From an uncultured Fibrobacter sp. (GTDB lineage: Bacteria > Fibrobacterota > Fibrobacteria > Fibrobacterales > Fibrobacteraceae): a DNA stretch of 64,000 nt. A model generated the notes under the pieces. The model searched no databases and was not told the DNA's origin. It saw nothing but the letters and a program-made list of their open reading frames with translations. A program made the translations under genes and the position numbers. Location: the NCBI GenBank assembly GCA_934691725.1, contig CAKUTF010000004.1, forward strand, positions 51,874 through 115,873, given 5' to 3'. Position 1 is the stretch's first letter, and every line of letters starts with the position of its first letter. Of this stretch, positions 8,970 to 17,424 are shown in pieces.

Positions 8970-10034
8970 CTACTTCAAAGCGTCGATAAACCGGATAACT
9001 TTGCCGGGCTTTTTCGTTCGGGAATCCACCAGGTTCCAATCCTTGATTTTGCAATACAGCCCGTTGTGCTTGTCGATATCGCCTTTTGCGCAGCCTTCGC
9101 AAACGACTTTGTTCACCATGTCGCCCCCGAACAGATCGGGAAGACGTTCTTCCTTTTCGACGCAGCTATCCGGGACAACGCCTTTCAAGCCGTCCATCTG
9201 CCAAAAGTTCCAGCTGACGATTTCCGAAAAATGTTCCAACTTTTCAACGGGAAGCTCGCGCGAACCGAACTTGGCTTCGAAATAATCCAAGAGCGTTATC
9301 AGCAGGGCTTCCCGCGCCAAAAGCAAGTTGTCCCCCTGCCATTCGTAGCCGTATGTCGCCTTGTACGCTTTTTCCGCCCAGAGAAACCATTCCTCGGCAG
9401 TCGTCGTATTTTCCGAAACAATCCGCAGTTTTCTGTCAAGGATGCCGATGCGGCGTTCTACCGGAATGAACTCTCCCGTCGTCGCGTCATAGCGGCTTAC
9501 CACATAGGGAGCTTCACCGCAAGAAATCTCGATGCGCACGTCACCGACATACGCTTTCCAGTCCTTCGATGAATCTTTTCGGTTGTCTTCCGAATTTTCG
9601 GCGGGAAATTCAACTTTTTCCGTCGTCGGCATCCAGGAACGCTCTCCATTTTCACCGAGGATTTCCCGATTGAAGACGTCTTCCCGTCCGAACCAGATTC
9701 TGTCGATTTGATTGTTCTGCAGATTGCAAACCCAGCTAGGCGTGAAAACTTCCGCCATTTCCTTGCTGCGAGCCGTCTGGACGGTTTTACTTTTTACAAT
9801 GCGAGGCTGGACAACCTTGCCGTGCTTGCCGGTGATCAGTTCGGGAAGAATCGGCTTGTCGTATGCATAATCCGGTCCAAGACGCCTGTAGTCATCCGTC
9901 GCCCAAAAAATAGGCGCATATCTTTTGGAAGAGCTTTTGGTAAAATCCTGCAAAAGAACCTTGAGCAAGTCCAATGACAGCCCTTCGATAAAGTCCTCGC
10001 TAATATCCGCAATCTGTTGTTTTTCCTTGCACAT
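8970..10034 (-). CDS. Restriction endonuclease subunit M-like protein
   Basis: The protein has 354 residues. It shows 'SKEMAEVFTPSWVCNLQNN' (residues about 90-110), typical of the N-terminal TPxxV region of N6-adenine methylases, and 'EISCGEAPYVVSRYDATTGE' (about 170-190). 'RIGILDRKLRIVSEN' and 'YGYEWQGDNLLLAREALL' come later. These blocks are those of proteins annotated as 'restriction endonuclease subunit M' beside Eco57I-type helicase-methylases. No NPPY motif is visible, so it may not be an active methylase alone and could act with the methylase domain of the large downstream protein. A Cys-rich stretch ('CEGCAKGDIDKHNGLYC') near the C-terminus could bind a metal. It is the first gene of the operon. 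AT-rich DNA upstream (about 10040-10080) could hold the promoter, but no clear -35/-10 pair was found. Confidence 0.75.
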   Translation of the reverse strand: MCKEKQQIADISEDFIEGLSLDLLKVLLQDFTKSSSKRYAPIFWATDDYRRLGPDYAYDKPILPELITGKHGKVVQPRIVKSKTVQTARSKEMAEVFTPSWVCNLQNNQIDRIWFGREDVFNREILGENGERSWMPTTEKVEFPAENSEDNRKDSSKDWKAYVGDVRIEISCGEAPYVVSRYDATTGEFIPVERRIGILDRKLRIVSENTTTAEEWFLWAEKAYKATYGYEWQGDNLLLAREALLITLLDYFEAKFGSRELPVEKLEHFSEIVSWNFWQMDGLKGVVPDSCVEKEERLPDLFGGDMVNKVVCEGCAKGDIDKHNGLYCKIKDWNLVDSRTKKPGKVIRFIDALK

Positions 10035-10140
10035 TTATCCGCTATAATATAATCAAAAAACATTTTCTAGTTTTGGCAAAGAAATCGTCCGGTCGCCTAT
10101 TCCAAAAAAGGAACCCATATTGTTCCGAGGTATAACGAAA

Positions 10141-10221
10141 ATGAAAAATGACTTTGAAAAAATGACAACAGAAGAAAAAATGGCGATCTACGGCTGGAGT
10201 CGAGAACACATCTCGGCTTAA
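10141..10221 (+). CDS. Possible 26-residue peptide (low confidence)
   Basis: A short reading frame with ATG at 10141 is preceded by GAGGT about 11 bases upstream. It would encode a charged peptide containing 'MTTEEKMAIYGWSREHIS'. It lies in the divergent gap upstream of the R-M operon and ends 13 bp before the end of lptE. Nothing identifies a function. It could be a chance frame. Confidence 0.3.
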   Translation: MKNDFEKMTTEEKMAIYGWSREHISA

Positions 10222-10234
10222 AAATTTTCCCGCT

Positions 10235-10732
10235 TCACCATTTCGCAAGAGCGTTCGCAATAATCAAGTCCTGCAATTTCTGGATGGCGCGCGCCTGTCC
10301 GTGGCGATCTTCCGTCTCGTTCTGGAGCACATCGTATGTCCCGTCCGCGGAAAGGTTTTCGCCCTTGTAAATCATCTTCTCGGCGACATTGTCGTAGAAG
10401 CGGACATTTACCCGAAGCGTTACGCGGTAAGTTTCCACCTCGGACCCGCTTGTGTAGTTTTCGGGCTTGTTCGTATAGCTCAAAAGAGTCATTTCAAAAT
10501 CCGCATCGGCTTCTTCGTTTACCAAACGGACCCGGCCCGCGTTTTTCCGGAAAAGGTTCACGACGCTATCCCGGAGCGTATTTCCGAGTACCGGGTCGAG
10601 CGTCTTGTTATCGACTTCGTGAATCTGCACCGTCCGGATATGGCTGGGGAGCGTACTCGCCGTAAAGCTGTAGCAGCCGGCAAGGCAAATCGCGGAAACC
10701 ACCGAGAAAAAAAGCATTTTTAGACGATTCAT
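10235..10732 (-). CDS. lptE: LPS-assembly lipoprotein LptE-like
   Basis: The 165-residue precursor has a lipoprotein signal with lipobox LAGC (C20). The mature part matches the LptE/RlpB family pattern: 'CYSFTASTLPSHIRTVQI', a predicted beta-alpha-beta body with 'NTLRDSVVNLFRKN', and 'VTLRVNVRFYD'. LptE plugs the LptD barrel in the outer membrane and guides lipopolysaccharide to the surface, so a Gram-negative envelope is implied. Length is normal for the family. It stands alone, divergent from serS, with a 63-bp gap that must hold both promoters. No lptD is in the window. The family is weakly conserved in sequence, so the symbol rests on the lipobox, length and overall pattern. Confidence 0.75.
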   Translation of the reverse strand: MNRLKMLFFSVVSAICLAGCYSFTASTLPSHIRTVQIHEVDNKTLDPVLGNTLRDSVVNLFRKNAGRVRLVNEEADADFEMTLLSYTNKPENYTSGSEVETYRVTLRVNVRFYDNVAEKMIYKGENLSADGTYDVLQNETEDRHGQARAIQKLQDLIIANALAKW

Positions 10733-10795
10733 ATTCCAAAAAATAAATTCTAAAAGCTAGATTATAAAGGAATCAAAACTTTAACGAGGCTTCTC

Positions 10796-12082
10796 ATGCT
10801 CGATATACGTAAAATCCGCGAAAACCCGGAATACTTCATTGCCGAAACAGAAAAGAAATACACGACGGTCAGCCTAAAAGACATTCTCGCTATCGACGAA
10901 GTGCGCCGTCCGCTCCTTTCCGAAGTGGAAAAGCTGAAAAGCGAACGCAATGCGGAATCCAAGCGTATCGGCGAGCTGAAGAAGAAAGGCGAAAACGCCG
11001 ACGAAGCGGTCAAGGAAATGCGCGCGCTCGGCGATAAAATCGACGAGCTCGACAAGAAACTGAAGGACCTGGAATTCAAGCAGACCGAGATGCTGATGCA
11101 TGTCCCGAATATCGCACCGAAAGCTCCGGAAGGCAAGGATTCGAGCGAAAACGTCGTCGAAAAGGAAGGCCCGCTGCCGTTCGACTATTATTCCAAGAAT
11201 CGCGACTTCACCCCGGTCGATCACAAGACCCTCGGCGAAAGGCTCGGCATTTTCGATTTCGAACGCGGCGCAAAAATTTCCGGCAACGGATTCCCCGTCT
11301 ATCGCGGTCTAGGTTCCCGCCTAGAACGCGCCCTCATCCAGTGGTTCCTCGACGAACATCGCGCAAACGGTTTCGAAGAAATTACGCCGCCGTATCTGGT
11401 CACCCGCAACACGATGCGCGGCACGGGTCAGCTCCCGAAGTTCGAAGAAGACATGTATCGCTGCGACAAGGACGACGATCTCTTCCTCATCCCGACCGCC
11501 GAAGTTCCTCTGACTAATTTGTACGCAAACGAAGTCATCCCGGAAAGCGAACTTCCCAAGCGGATTTGCGCCTATTCCGCCTGCTTCCGCCGCGAAGCCG
11601 GTTCCTACGGCAAGGATACGCGCGGGCTTCTCCGCTTGCACCAGTTCAACAAAGTGGAAATGGTCTTCTTCTCCCGCCCGGACAACAGCTACGAGATGCA
11701 CGAAGAACTCACGGGCTTCGGCGAAAAGCTGCTTGAAAAGCTGAAACTGCCGTTCCACCGTCTGAACCTCTGCAAAGGCGATCTGGGTTTCGGAGCCGCC
11801 AAGTGCTACGACCTGGAAGTCTGGGCGCCCGTCGAACAGAAATGGCTCGAAGTCAGCTCCTGCTCGAACTTTGAAGATTTCCAGGCGCGCCGGGCAAACA
11901 TCAAGACGAAAATCGGCGGCAAGAACGTCTTCGTCCACACACTCAACGGTTCGGGCCTTGCCACGCCGCGCGTCATGGTAGGCATCTGCGACAACTACCA
12001 GCAAAAAGACGGTTCGCTTGTCATCCCGGAAGTTCTCCGTCCGTATATGGGCGGTCTCGAAGTCATCGAGCCAAAAAACTAG
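10796..12082 (+). CDS. serS: Seryl-tRNA synthetase
   Basis: The 428-residue enzyme charges tRNA-Ser with serine in the cytosol and supplies the substrate for selenocysteine synthesis where that exists. Residues 1-105 form the N-terminal helical hairpin (Lys/Glu-rich coiled coil, 'EVEKLKSERNAESKRIGEL') that reads the tRNA long arm. The class II catalytic core follows, with motif 2 'FRREAGSYGKDTRGLLRLHQF' split around residues 262-282 and motif 3 'NGSGLATPRVMVGICDNYQ' near residues 383-401. Length matches bacterial SerRS (about 425-430). The start is supported by GAGG seven bases upstream and by the conserved MLDIRKIRENP N-terminus. It is a single-gene unit followed by a rho-independent terminator. 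Confidence 0.98.
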   Translation: MLDIRKIRENPEYFIAETEKKYTTVSLKDILAIDEVRRPLLSEVEKLKSERNAESKRIGELKKKGENADEAVKEMRALGDKIDELDKKLKDLEFKQTEMLMHVPNIAPKAPEGKDSSENVVEKEGPLPFDYYSKNRDFTPVDHKTLGERLGIFDFERGAKISGNGFPVYRGLGSRLERALIQWFLDEHRANGFEEITPPYLVTRNTMRGTGQLPKFEEDMYRCDKDDDLFLIPTAEVPLTNLYANEVIPESELPKRICAYSACFRREAGSYGKDTRGLLRLHQFNKVEMVFFSRPDNSYEMHEELTGFGEKLLEKLKLPFHRLNLCKGDLGFGAAKCYDLEVWAPVEQKWLEVSSCSNFEDFQARRANIKTKIGGKNVFVHTLNGSGLATPRVMVGICDNYQQKDGSLVIPEVLRPYMGGLEVIEPKN

Positions 12083-12109
12083 TTTCAAACATTCTTTCCA
12101 AATTTCAAG

Positions 12110-12139
12110 AAGCAGGTCCCGAGAGGACTTGCTTTTTTA
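12110..12139 (+). terminator. Rho-independent terminator after serS
   Basis: Stem AAGCAGGTCC / GGACTTGCTT (one G-T pair) with loop CGAGA is followed by a T run, 28 bp after the serS stop. Confidence 0.9.
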
Positions 12140-12289
12140 TTTAGGCGCAAAATTTTGGCAATCCACATTCTGTTAAACGGCAAGAAAACTCAAAATGCAA
12201 TTCTCAGCAAGATAAGAAGAGAAAGCTTTCAACATTCATCCAAAAAAATTACATTTCGAATTGAATTTAACAAAGAAGGAAAATTGCCG

Positions 12290-13552
12290 ATGAAAATTTA
12301 CAGATTGTCCCTGCCCACTTTTTTAACCGCAATGTTCCTTACCGCTTGCGGTGACGATGTGACAAATGTGACGATGGAAACCGCCGGACTAGAAGTCGTG
12401 GGGTCGGCGGATTCGCTTGGAAAATGCTCCGATGAAATCTCGGGCAAGATGAGATTTGTTTCAAAAGAAAACGCGGTCTATGTGTGTGCGGATTCCACCT
12501 GGAAGAATGTTTCGGCTGCGGGAAAAAACGGAACATCGTGCACGGTGGAACTTCTTTCCGACAGCTCGGGCTATAAAATCGTTTGTGACGGTGATTCCGT
12601 CGGAGTTGTTCTGAATGGAAAGGACGGTGCGGACGGAACAGGCAAGGACGGTGAAAACGGTGAGGGCTGTACGCTTACGGACAACGGCGATGGCACCGTA
12701 ATACAGGTTTGCGGATCGGATTCGATTACCTTGTACAAGGCATTTTGCGACGGAAAAGTTTATGACCCGAATTCGAATTTCTGCTACAAGGATTCTCTCT
12801 ATCCGCTCTGCCGGGGAGAACGATTTGACCCCGAACAGGAGTTCTGCCATAAAAATTCTCTTTATGGAAAATGCATGGGCGAAGTTTACGACCCATCCAG
12901 TAAAGAATGCTCCGGCAATCACCTCTTGGATTTGTTCGAAGACAATCGCGACGGACAGACATACCGAATGGTCAAAATAGGCACCCAGACCTGGATGGCG
13001 GAGAACCTGAACTATGCCTACATGCCGGACACATTGAGCTTCTGCTACGAAGATTCCTGCGCCGAATACGGTCGCCATTACACATGGGCAGCCGCGATGG
13101 ATTCGGCGGCACGCTTTTCGGAAAACGGCAAGGATTGCGGCTATAAAAGAAAGTGCTCCGCGAGCGGACAGGTCCGCGGAATCTGCCCGGAAGGCTGGCA
13201 TTTACCCGATACGACGGAGTGGCGCATCCTAGCTGACACTGTCGCCGTACAAATCGGATACAAGGATTCTGTGGGCTATGCGTTAAAATCGACATACGGG
13301 TGGGAGGATACTTATTACGGCAAGTCGGGCAACGGCTCGGACGCTTTCGGCTTTGGAGCTCTTCCGGCGGGAAGCCACTCGAGCGACGGGACATTTTACG
13401 AAATACACAACAGTGCGGTCTTCTGGAACTCTACGGAGTACGCTGCAGACTACGCTTACCAACGACACTTGTATTACAACTACCCGGATCTGAGTTCAAA
13501 GAGCTACAATCTCAAAAATAACGCATACTCCGTTCGCTGCGTCAAGGACTAG
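12290..13552 (+). CDS. Fibrobacter major paralogous domain lipoprotein (copy 1)
   Basis: Starting at the ATG at 12290, which follows AAGGAAA and begins a clean lipoprotein signal (lipobox LTAC, C20), the protein has 420 residues. The frame is open further upstream but only with non-signal sequence. Residues about 20-110 carry the segment shared by all three copies in this window ('GLEVVGSADSLGKC', 'KENAVYVCADSTWKNVS'). A collagen-like Gly-Lys-Asp-Gly stretch follows, then Cys-rich repeats ('YDPNSNFCYKDSLYPLC'). Residues about 220-420 form the Fibrobacter major paralogous domain ('YRMVKIGTQTWMAENLNY', 'CPEGWHLPDTTEW', 'YSVRCVKD'). The domain is abundant in Fibrobacter, secreted, and of unknown role. 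The protein is expected on the outer membrane, perhaps surface exposed. Confidence 0.9.
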   Translation: MKIYRLSLPTFLTAMFLTACGDDVTNVTMETAGLEVVGSADSLGKCSDEISGKMRFVSKENAVYVCADSTWKNVSAAGKNGTSCTVELLSDSSGYKIVCDGDSVGVVLNGKDGADGTGKDGENGEGCTLTDNGDGTVIQVCGSDSITLYKAFCDGKVYDPNSNFCYKDSLYPLCRGERFDPEQEFCHKNSLYGKCMGEVYDPSSKECSGNHLLDLFEDNRDGQTYRMVKIGTQTWMAENLNYAYMPDTLSFCYEDSCAEYGRHYTWAAAMDSAARFSENGKDCGYKRKCSASGQVRGICPEGWHLPDTTEWRILADTVAVQIGYKDSVGYALKSTYGWEDTYYGKSGNGSDAFGFGALPAGSHSSDGTFYEIHNSAVFWNSTEYAADYAYQRHLYYNYPDLSSKSYNLKNNAYSVRCVKD

Positions 13553-13785
13553 CCAGAGCTTAGCTCGGCAAGCTCGCTAGCCTGTCAAATCCCATTCCTT
13601 AAAGGGATTCCCCGGTCAAGCCGGGGAATGACAACATAGTAAGCACGGGAATGACAGAAGAGAGGATTGCAGGAATGACATCGTAGCGAACCGGGGAATG
13701 ACAGTGCACCGAAACAGTTCGCTTGGAAACCCCGCATCCCGTGTCCCTCGTACCGTTTTCCAAAAGCCTAGACGTCTGCGGTTCC
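13553..13785. repeat. Composite intergenic repeat, copy A
   Basis: The spacer between two convergent units holds the palindrome ATTCCCCGG-TCAAG-CCGGGGAAT (about 13608-13630) preceded by 'CAAGCTCGCTAGCCTGTCAA'. Three decayed 'GGGAATGACA' half-copies follow, then a CCAAAAGCCTAGACGTCTGC module (13750-13780). The same modules recur in four other spacers of this window. The palindrome is REP-like and could also act as a transcription stop. Confidence 0.85.
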
Positions 13786-13789
13786 TTAT

Positions 13790-13833
13790 AAAAAAATCCC
13801 CCCGGAGCTTACGCCCCGAGGGAATCGTCTATG
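13790..13833 (-). terminator. Rho-independent terminator of the iron operon
   Basis: On the minus strand, CCCTCGGGGC-GTAA-GCTCCGGGGGG forms a GC-rich stem followed by ATTTTTTT, a few bases after the stop of the FeoB-associated peptide gene. Confidence 0.88.
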
Positions 13834-13841
13834 GCAAACGG

Positions 13842-14000
13842 TTATTTACAATGCCTTCCTACGCCCGCACCACATCCCGGGCATCCGATACAAGCCGGAC
13901 CGCGCCTTTTCACCGCATGCCTTGTCATCTTCAGCACGTAGCGAAACGAGACAAGAGTCCAAACGACGAGAACAGCGATAACCAGGATATTGGCGAGCAT
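13842..14000 (-). CDS. FeoB-associated Cys-rich membrane peptide
   Basis: The peptide has 52 residues. One transmembrane helix (about residues 3-20, 'ANILVIAVLVVWTLVSF') is followed by a basic stretch and a Cys-rich tail 'ACIGCPGCGAGVGRHC'. This layout matches the FeoB_associated family (PF12669), found directly after feoB in many bacteria. The tail cysteines may bind iron or support the FeoB channel; the role is not settled. GAGGTG precedes the ATG at the right distance. The ATG lies 12 bp after the feoB stop and a terminator follows, so it is the last gene of the iron operon. Confidence 0.88.
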   Translation of the reverse strand: MLANILVIAVLVVWTLVSFRYVLKMTRHAVKRRGPACIGCPGCGAGVGRHCK

Positions 14001-14012
14001 AGGCACCTCTTT

Positions 14013-16943
14013 TTACTTCTTGCCGGCAATGGCATCGACCGAGCGGACAGCGCCGAACGTCTTGCCCTTGTAAGGATCCGGGCGGAACAGCTGGAAGAGA
14101 ATCGCCGCGACGAACACGCAGGCAATCGCCGTCCACGCCGTAAATCCGGAACCTGTGACCACGCTACCGATCTGATAGACGATGAACGTCATGACCCATG
14201 CCCAAACGTTCTGGAAGACAATTGCAAACCAGAACCACTTGCGGTCATTGAGTTCTCGGGCCATCGTCGCAATAGCGGCAAGGCACGGGGAATCGAGCAG
14301 GTTGAAGAGCAGGAAGCAGAACGCGGCGAGCGCGGTCGGGAACCAAGTCTTCACAGCGGCGACAACCTTGTTTGTCGCTTCTTCCTCTTCGAGAGCCGCA
14401 TCCGCATCGTCCCCATCGACACCACCCAGGACACCCATCGTCACGACGATGCCTTCCTTCGCGGAGAATCCGGAGAGGGACGAGGCCGCCGCCTGCCAAC
14501 CGCCCTGTTCGCCGCCAAAACCCAACGGGATGAAAATGTAGCGGAGCTTATCGCCGATGCGGGCAATGATGGAGTTCGCCTGGTTTTCAACGATTCCAAA
14601 TTCCAGGTTTTCGGAATCATGCGTCAAAGCGGTAAAGGATTCCTCTTCCGCGGTTTCTCCAGCGGTAGCGGCTTTTTCCGTTCCGAGAATCTGGATTCCA
14701 TCGACAGCCATCACGGGAGTTTCCACAACCTCCGCAGCAACTTCCTGTTCCGCTTCGGGAGCCGGGGTTTCCCAACCGTAAGTCGAGATGAACCACATCA
14801 CGAGGCAAGCGAGGAAAAGAATCGTTCCCGCCTTGATAAGGAATCCCTTCGTGCGTTCCCAGGCGTGCAGCAAGACGGTTTTCGGTTGCGGCAAGTGGTA
14901 TTGCGGAAGTTCCATCACAAACGGAGCGGCTTCACCGTGGAAAGGCTTCGTCTTCTTGAGCATGATGGCAGCCATCAGAACGCTCGCGATGCCGATGAAG
15001 TACATCAATGGAGCGACCCACGAACCGGAACCCATCTGGGCGGCAATGACACCGGCCATACAGGCGAGAACCGGAAGCTTCGCACCGCACGGAATCCACG
15101 TTGTAGTCATAATTGTCAAACGGCGGTCGTTATCGTTTTCAATCGTCTTGGAAGCCATGATGCCCGGAATTCCGCAGCCCGACGACACGAGAAGAGGGAT
15201 AAAGCTCTTTCCCGAAAGACCGAAGTGGCGGAAAATGCGGTCCATGACAAACGCAATACGAACCATGTATCCGCAGTCTTCGATGAGCGAAAGGAGAATA
15301 AACAGGATGAACATCTGCGGAGTAAAGCCCACAACGGCTCCGATACCGCCGATGACACCGTTCACAAGCGCATCGGAAAGGATTTCGTTGGCGCCGCCCT
15401 TTTCCAGAAGGCCGCTGACGAGAGCCGTCAATCCCGGAATAAAGATCCCGTAATCAGACGGATCGGGTTCGCCCTTTTCGACTACCGCTTTCGCAGCCGC
15501 AATGTTTTCGGCGTTGAACGCAACGGAATCCACCGTCGGCTCCTCGCCTTCTTCCGCTTCACGCTCGAAAGTGATATACGCCGGGTTGAGTTCCTCATCC
15601 TTGTCGGCGAGAATCGCCACGGCGCGTTCGTAAGTCATCACGATTGCTTCGGCAGGTTCCCCTTCTTCACCCTCTTCGCCGTCCGAAACTTCGGCATTTT
15701 CAGCTTCCGGCAAAACGGAAAGTTCCGCACCTTCCGCAACAAAAGCCTTCGCCGTATTGACAACAGCGGAATCCGTCAGGGCAAAAGTCTTGTCTCCGAT
15801 CGTTACGATCGAATCTCCCTTTGCCGCAGAAGCGCTGATCTGGCTTTGCACGGCATAGGTATCGACAATCTTCTGGGCAGCTGCCTTGTAAGCGTCACGT
15901 TTGTCGGCTGCATCCGCGATTACGCTTGCATCTTCAAATTCGCCGGCGGCTTCTTCGTAAGCGGAGGAACCGATACCGAACAGATGCCAGCCATCTTCGC
16001 CCATCAACTGGTCGTTCGCCCAGTCCGTCCCCATCGAACCGACCGTCGAAACCGAGATGTAATAGACAGCGTACATGACAAGGAGGAAAATCGGAAGCCC
16101 GAGAATCCGGTTAGTGACAACGCGGTCCACCTTGTCAGAAAATGTCAAGCGACTTCCAGACTTTTTCAAAACGCCGTCGAGAATGTTCGCGATGTAATTG
16201 TAGCGTTCATCGGTGATAATCGATTCGCTGTCGTTGTCGCGAGCCTTTTCCAGATCCGCCACGACTTCTTCGATTTTCGCCTTGTCCGCATCCGAAAGGG
16301 ACAGACGGTTATAAACGTTCTTGTCGCGTTCGATAAGCTTTATATCAAACCAGCGGCGAAGCTTTGCATCGACACTCGCCGGAAGAATCTTGTCGATTTC
16401 GGAAATCGCCGCTTCGACATCGTCCGCAAATTTCGCCGTCGCCTGTGTCGCGTTCGAATGGGAAATCTCGACAGCCTTCGCCGCCGCTTCCTGAACGCCC
16501 TTGCCGTAAAGCGCCTGGGTCTCGACGATTTCAACGCCGAGCTTTTCGGAAAGTTTCTTTACGTCGATGGTAGAACCGGATTTCTTGAGCGCGTCCATCA
16601 TGTTGAGCGCAATGACCGTCGGCTTTCCCAGTTCGAGCAACTGGGTCGTCAAGTAAAGGTTGCGTTCGATATTTGTCGCATCGACAATGTCGAGAATCAC
16701 GTTCGGCGCGGAACTCATCAGGTAGTCACGGCTGACGACTTCTTCCTGGGTATAAGGCGAAAGCGAATAAATACCCGGAAGGTCCGCAACGACCGTTTCC
16801 TTGGATTTTTTCAGCTTGCCTTCCTTGCGCTCCACGGTAACGCCAGGCCAGTTTCCGACATACTGGTTCGCCCCGGTCAGAGCGTTGAACATCGTAGTCT
16901 TTCCGCAGTTCGGATTTCCTGCGAGAGCAATTGTAGTTGCCAT
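14013..16943 (-). CDS. feoB: Ferrous iron transporter FeoB with two acidic insertions
   Basis: The protein has 976 residues. An N-terminal GTPase (G1 'GNPNCGKT' 9-16, G2 'GVTVE' 34-38, G3 'DLPG' 54-57, G4 'NMMD' 114-117) is followed by a helical regulatory domain and a membrane region with the paired Gate segments. 'GFTPQMFILFILLSLIEDCGYMVR', 'SSGCGIPGIMASKTIEN' and 'TTTWIPCGAKLPV' are recognisable parts, split here across about residues 535-620. It imports Fe2+ across the inner membrane. Common FeoB proteins have about 650-830 residues. The excess lies in an Ala/Glu-rich insertion after the first membrane helix (about residues 325-490) and a second one (about 710-790), both probably outside the membrane. 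GGGAG precedes the ATG, 11 bp after feoA. The operon sits behind DtxR-type operators. Confidence 0.96.
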   Translation of the reverse strand: MATTIALAGNPNCGKTTMFNALTGANQYVGNWPGVTVERKEGKLKKSKETVVADLPGIYSLSPYTQEEVVSRDYLMSSAPNVILDIVDATNIERNLYLTTQLLELGKPTVIALNMMDALKKSGSTIDVKKLSEKLGVEIVETQALYGKGVQEAAAKAVEISHSNATQATAKFADDVEAAISEIDKILPASVDAKLRRWFDIKLIERDKNVYNRLSLSDADKAKIEEVVADLEKARDNDSESIITDERYNYIANILDGVLKKSGSRLTFSDKVDRVVTNRILGLPIFLLVMYAVYYISVSTVGSMGTDWANDQLMGEDGWHLFGIGSSAYEEAAGEFEDASVIADAADKRDAYKAAAQKIVDTYAVQSQISASAAKGDSIVTIGDKTFALTDSAVVNTAKAFVAEGAELSVLPEAENAEVSDGEEGEEGEPAEAIVMTYERAVAILADKDEELNPAYITFEREAEEGEEPTVDSVAFNAENIAAAKAVVEKGEPDPSDYGIFIPGLTALVSGLLEKGGANEILSDALVNGVIGGIGAVVGFTPQMFILFILLSLIEDCGYMVRIAFVMDRIFRHFGLSGKSFIPLLVSSGCGIPGIMASKTIENDNDRRLTIMTTTWIPCGAKLPVLACMAGVIAAQMGSGSWVAPLMYFIGIASVLMAAIMLKKTKPFHGEAAPFVMELPQYHLPQPKTVLLHAWERTKGFLIKAGTILFLACLVMWFISTYGWETPAPEAEQEVAAEVVETPVMAVDGIQILGTEKAATAGETAEEESFTALTHDSENLEFGIVENQANSIIARIGDKLRYIFIPLGFGGEQGGWQAAASSLSGFSAKEGIVVTMGVLGGVDGDDADAALEEEEATNKVVAAVKTWFPTALAAFCFLLFNLLDSPCLAAIATMARELNDRKWFWFAIVFQNVWAWVMTFIVYQIGSVVTGSGFTAWTAIACVFVAAILFQLFRPDPYKGKTFGAVRSVDAIAGKK

Positions 16944-16954
16944 TTCAGTTCTCC

Positions 16955-17176
16955 CTATGCCAGTTCCACGCGTTCCGCGTCATCCTTGCGAACGCTGAGT
17001 TCATAACCGCGAACCGTAATTTCGACCGGGTCTCCGAGCGGCGCGACTTTTCGCACGTAGATTTCCGCACCGTTAGTCAGTCCCATGTCCATCAGGCGAC
17101 GCTTCAAAGCCCCTTCGCCCCGCAGCTTCGAGACTTTGACAGTCTCTCCGACTTTTGCATCCCGTAAAGTTTTCAT
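16955..17176 (-). CDS. feoA: FeoA-type protein, first copy next to feoB
   Basis: The 73-residue SH3-like protein carries the FeoA signature: 'LRGEGALKRRLMDMGLTNGAEI', whose core is RRLMDMGL (about residues 26-33), and 'LGDPVEITVRGYELSVRKDDAERV'. FeoA is a small cytosolic partner that binds FeoB and helps ferrous iron uptake. Length is normal (about 75). It sits 11 bp before feoB and 18 bp after the other FeoA-like gene, within one leftward operon. The start codon follows AGGAGACAC, a good ribosome-binding site. Confidence 0.93.
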   Translation of the reverse strand: MKTLRDAKVGETVKVSKLRGEGALKRRLMDMGLTNGAEIYVRKVAPLGDPVEITVRGYELSVRKDDAERVELA

Positions 17177-17194
17177 CTGTGTCTCCTTACCGCA

Positions 17195-17404
17195 TTACAC
17201 CATAATGCGGCTAGCCAATTTGTGGTCGAGAGCGATGCGCGATTCCTTCACTTTCACAATCACGTTTCCGCCGAGGCTCGCCACGACCGTCACCGGTGAA
17301 CCGATGCTGAATCCCAGCTCGTTCAGGTGCTGCCTGACCGCGGCATCGCCGCTCAGACGCTTGACCGTAAAAAGTTCTCCAATGGAGCAGAATGTTAAAG
17401 GCAT
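17195..17404 (-). CDS. Second FeoA-type protein
   Basis: The protein has 69 residues with the same SH3-like pattern as its neighbour ('VRQHLNELGFSIGSPVTVV', 'NVIVKVKESRIALDHKLASRI'). It is clearly divergent from the adjacent FeoA, so the pair is not a recent duplication. Two FeoA-type genes before feoB are known from several phyla and may form a heteromeric regulator of FeoB. The strong AGGAGGTTAGGGCG region precedes the ATG. It lies 20 bp after the porin-like gene and 18 bp before the next feoA. Confidence 0.9.
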   Translation of the reverse strand: MPLTFCSIGELFTVKRLSGDAAVRQHLNELGFSIGSPVTVVASLGGNVIVKVKESRIALDHKLASRIMV

Positions 17405-17424
17405 CGCCCTAACCTCCTTATTTG

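Noticed and set aside
8965..9102. A longer start for the small winged-helix protein
   Set aside because: The added residues are Arg/Gln-rich, overlap the upstream gene by 133 bp and are absent from the domain pattern; the ATG at 8964 has the tight spacing seen between the other genes of the operon.
13698..17006. A very long open frame on the + strand opposite feoB
   Set aside because: It is antisense to a complete FeoB with all GTPase motifs; its product is His/Arg-rich with no recognisable domain, as expected for a shadow frame in GC-biased coding DNA.
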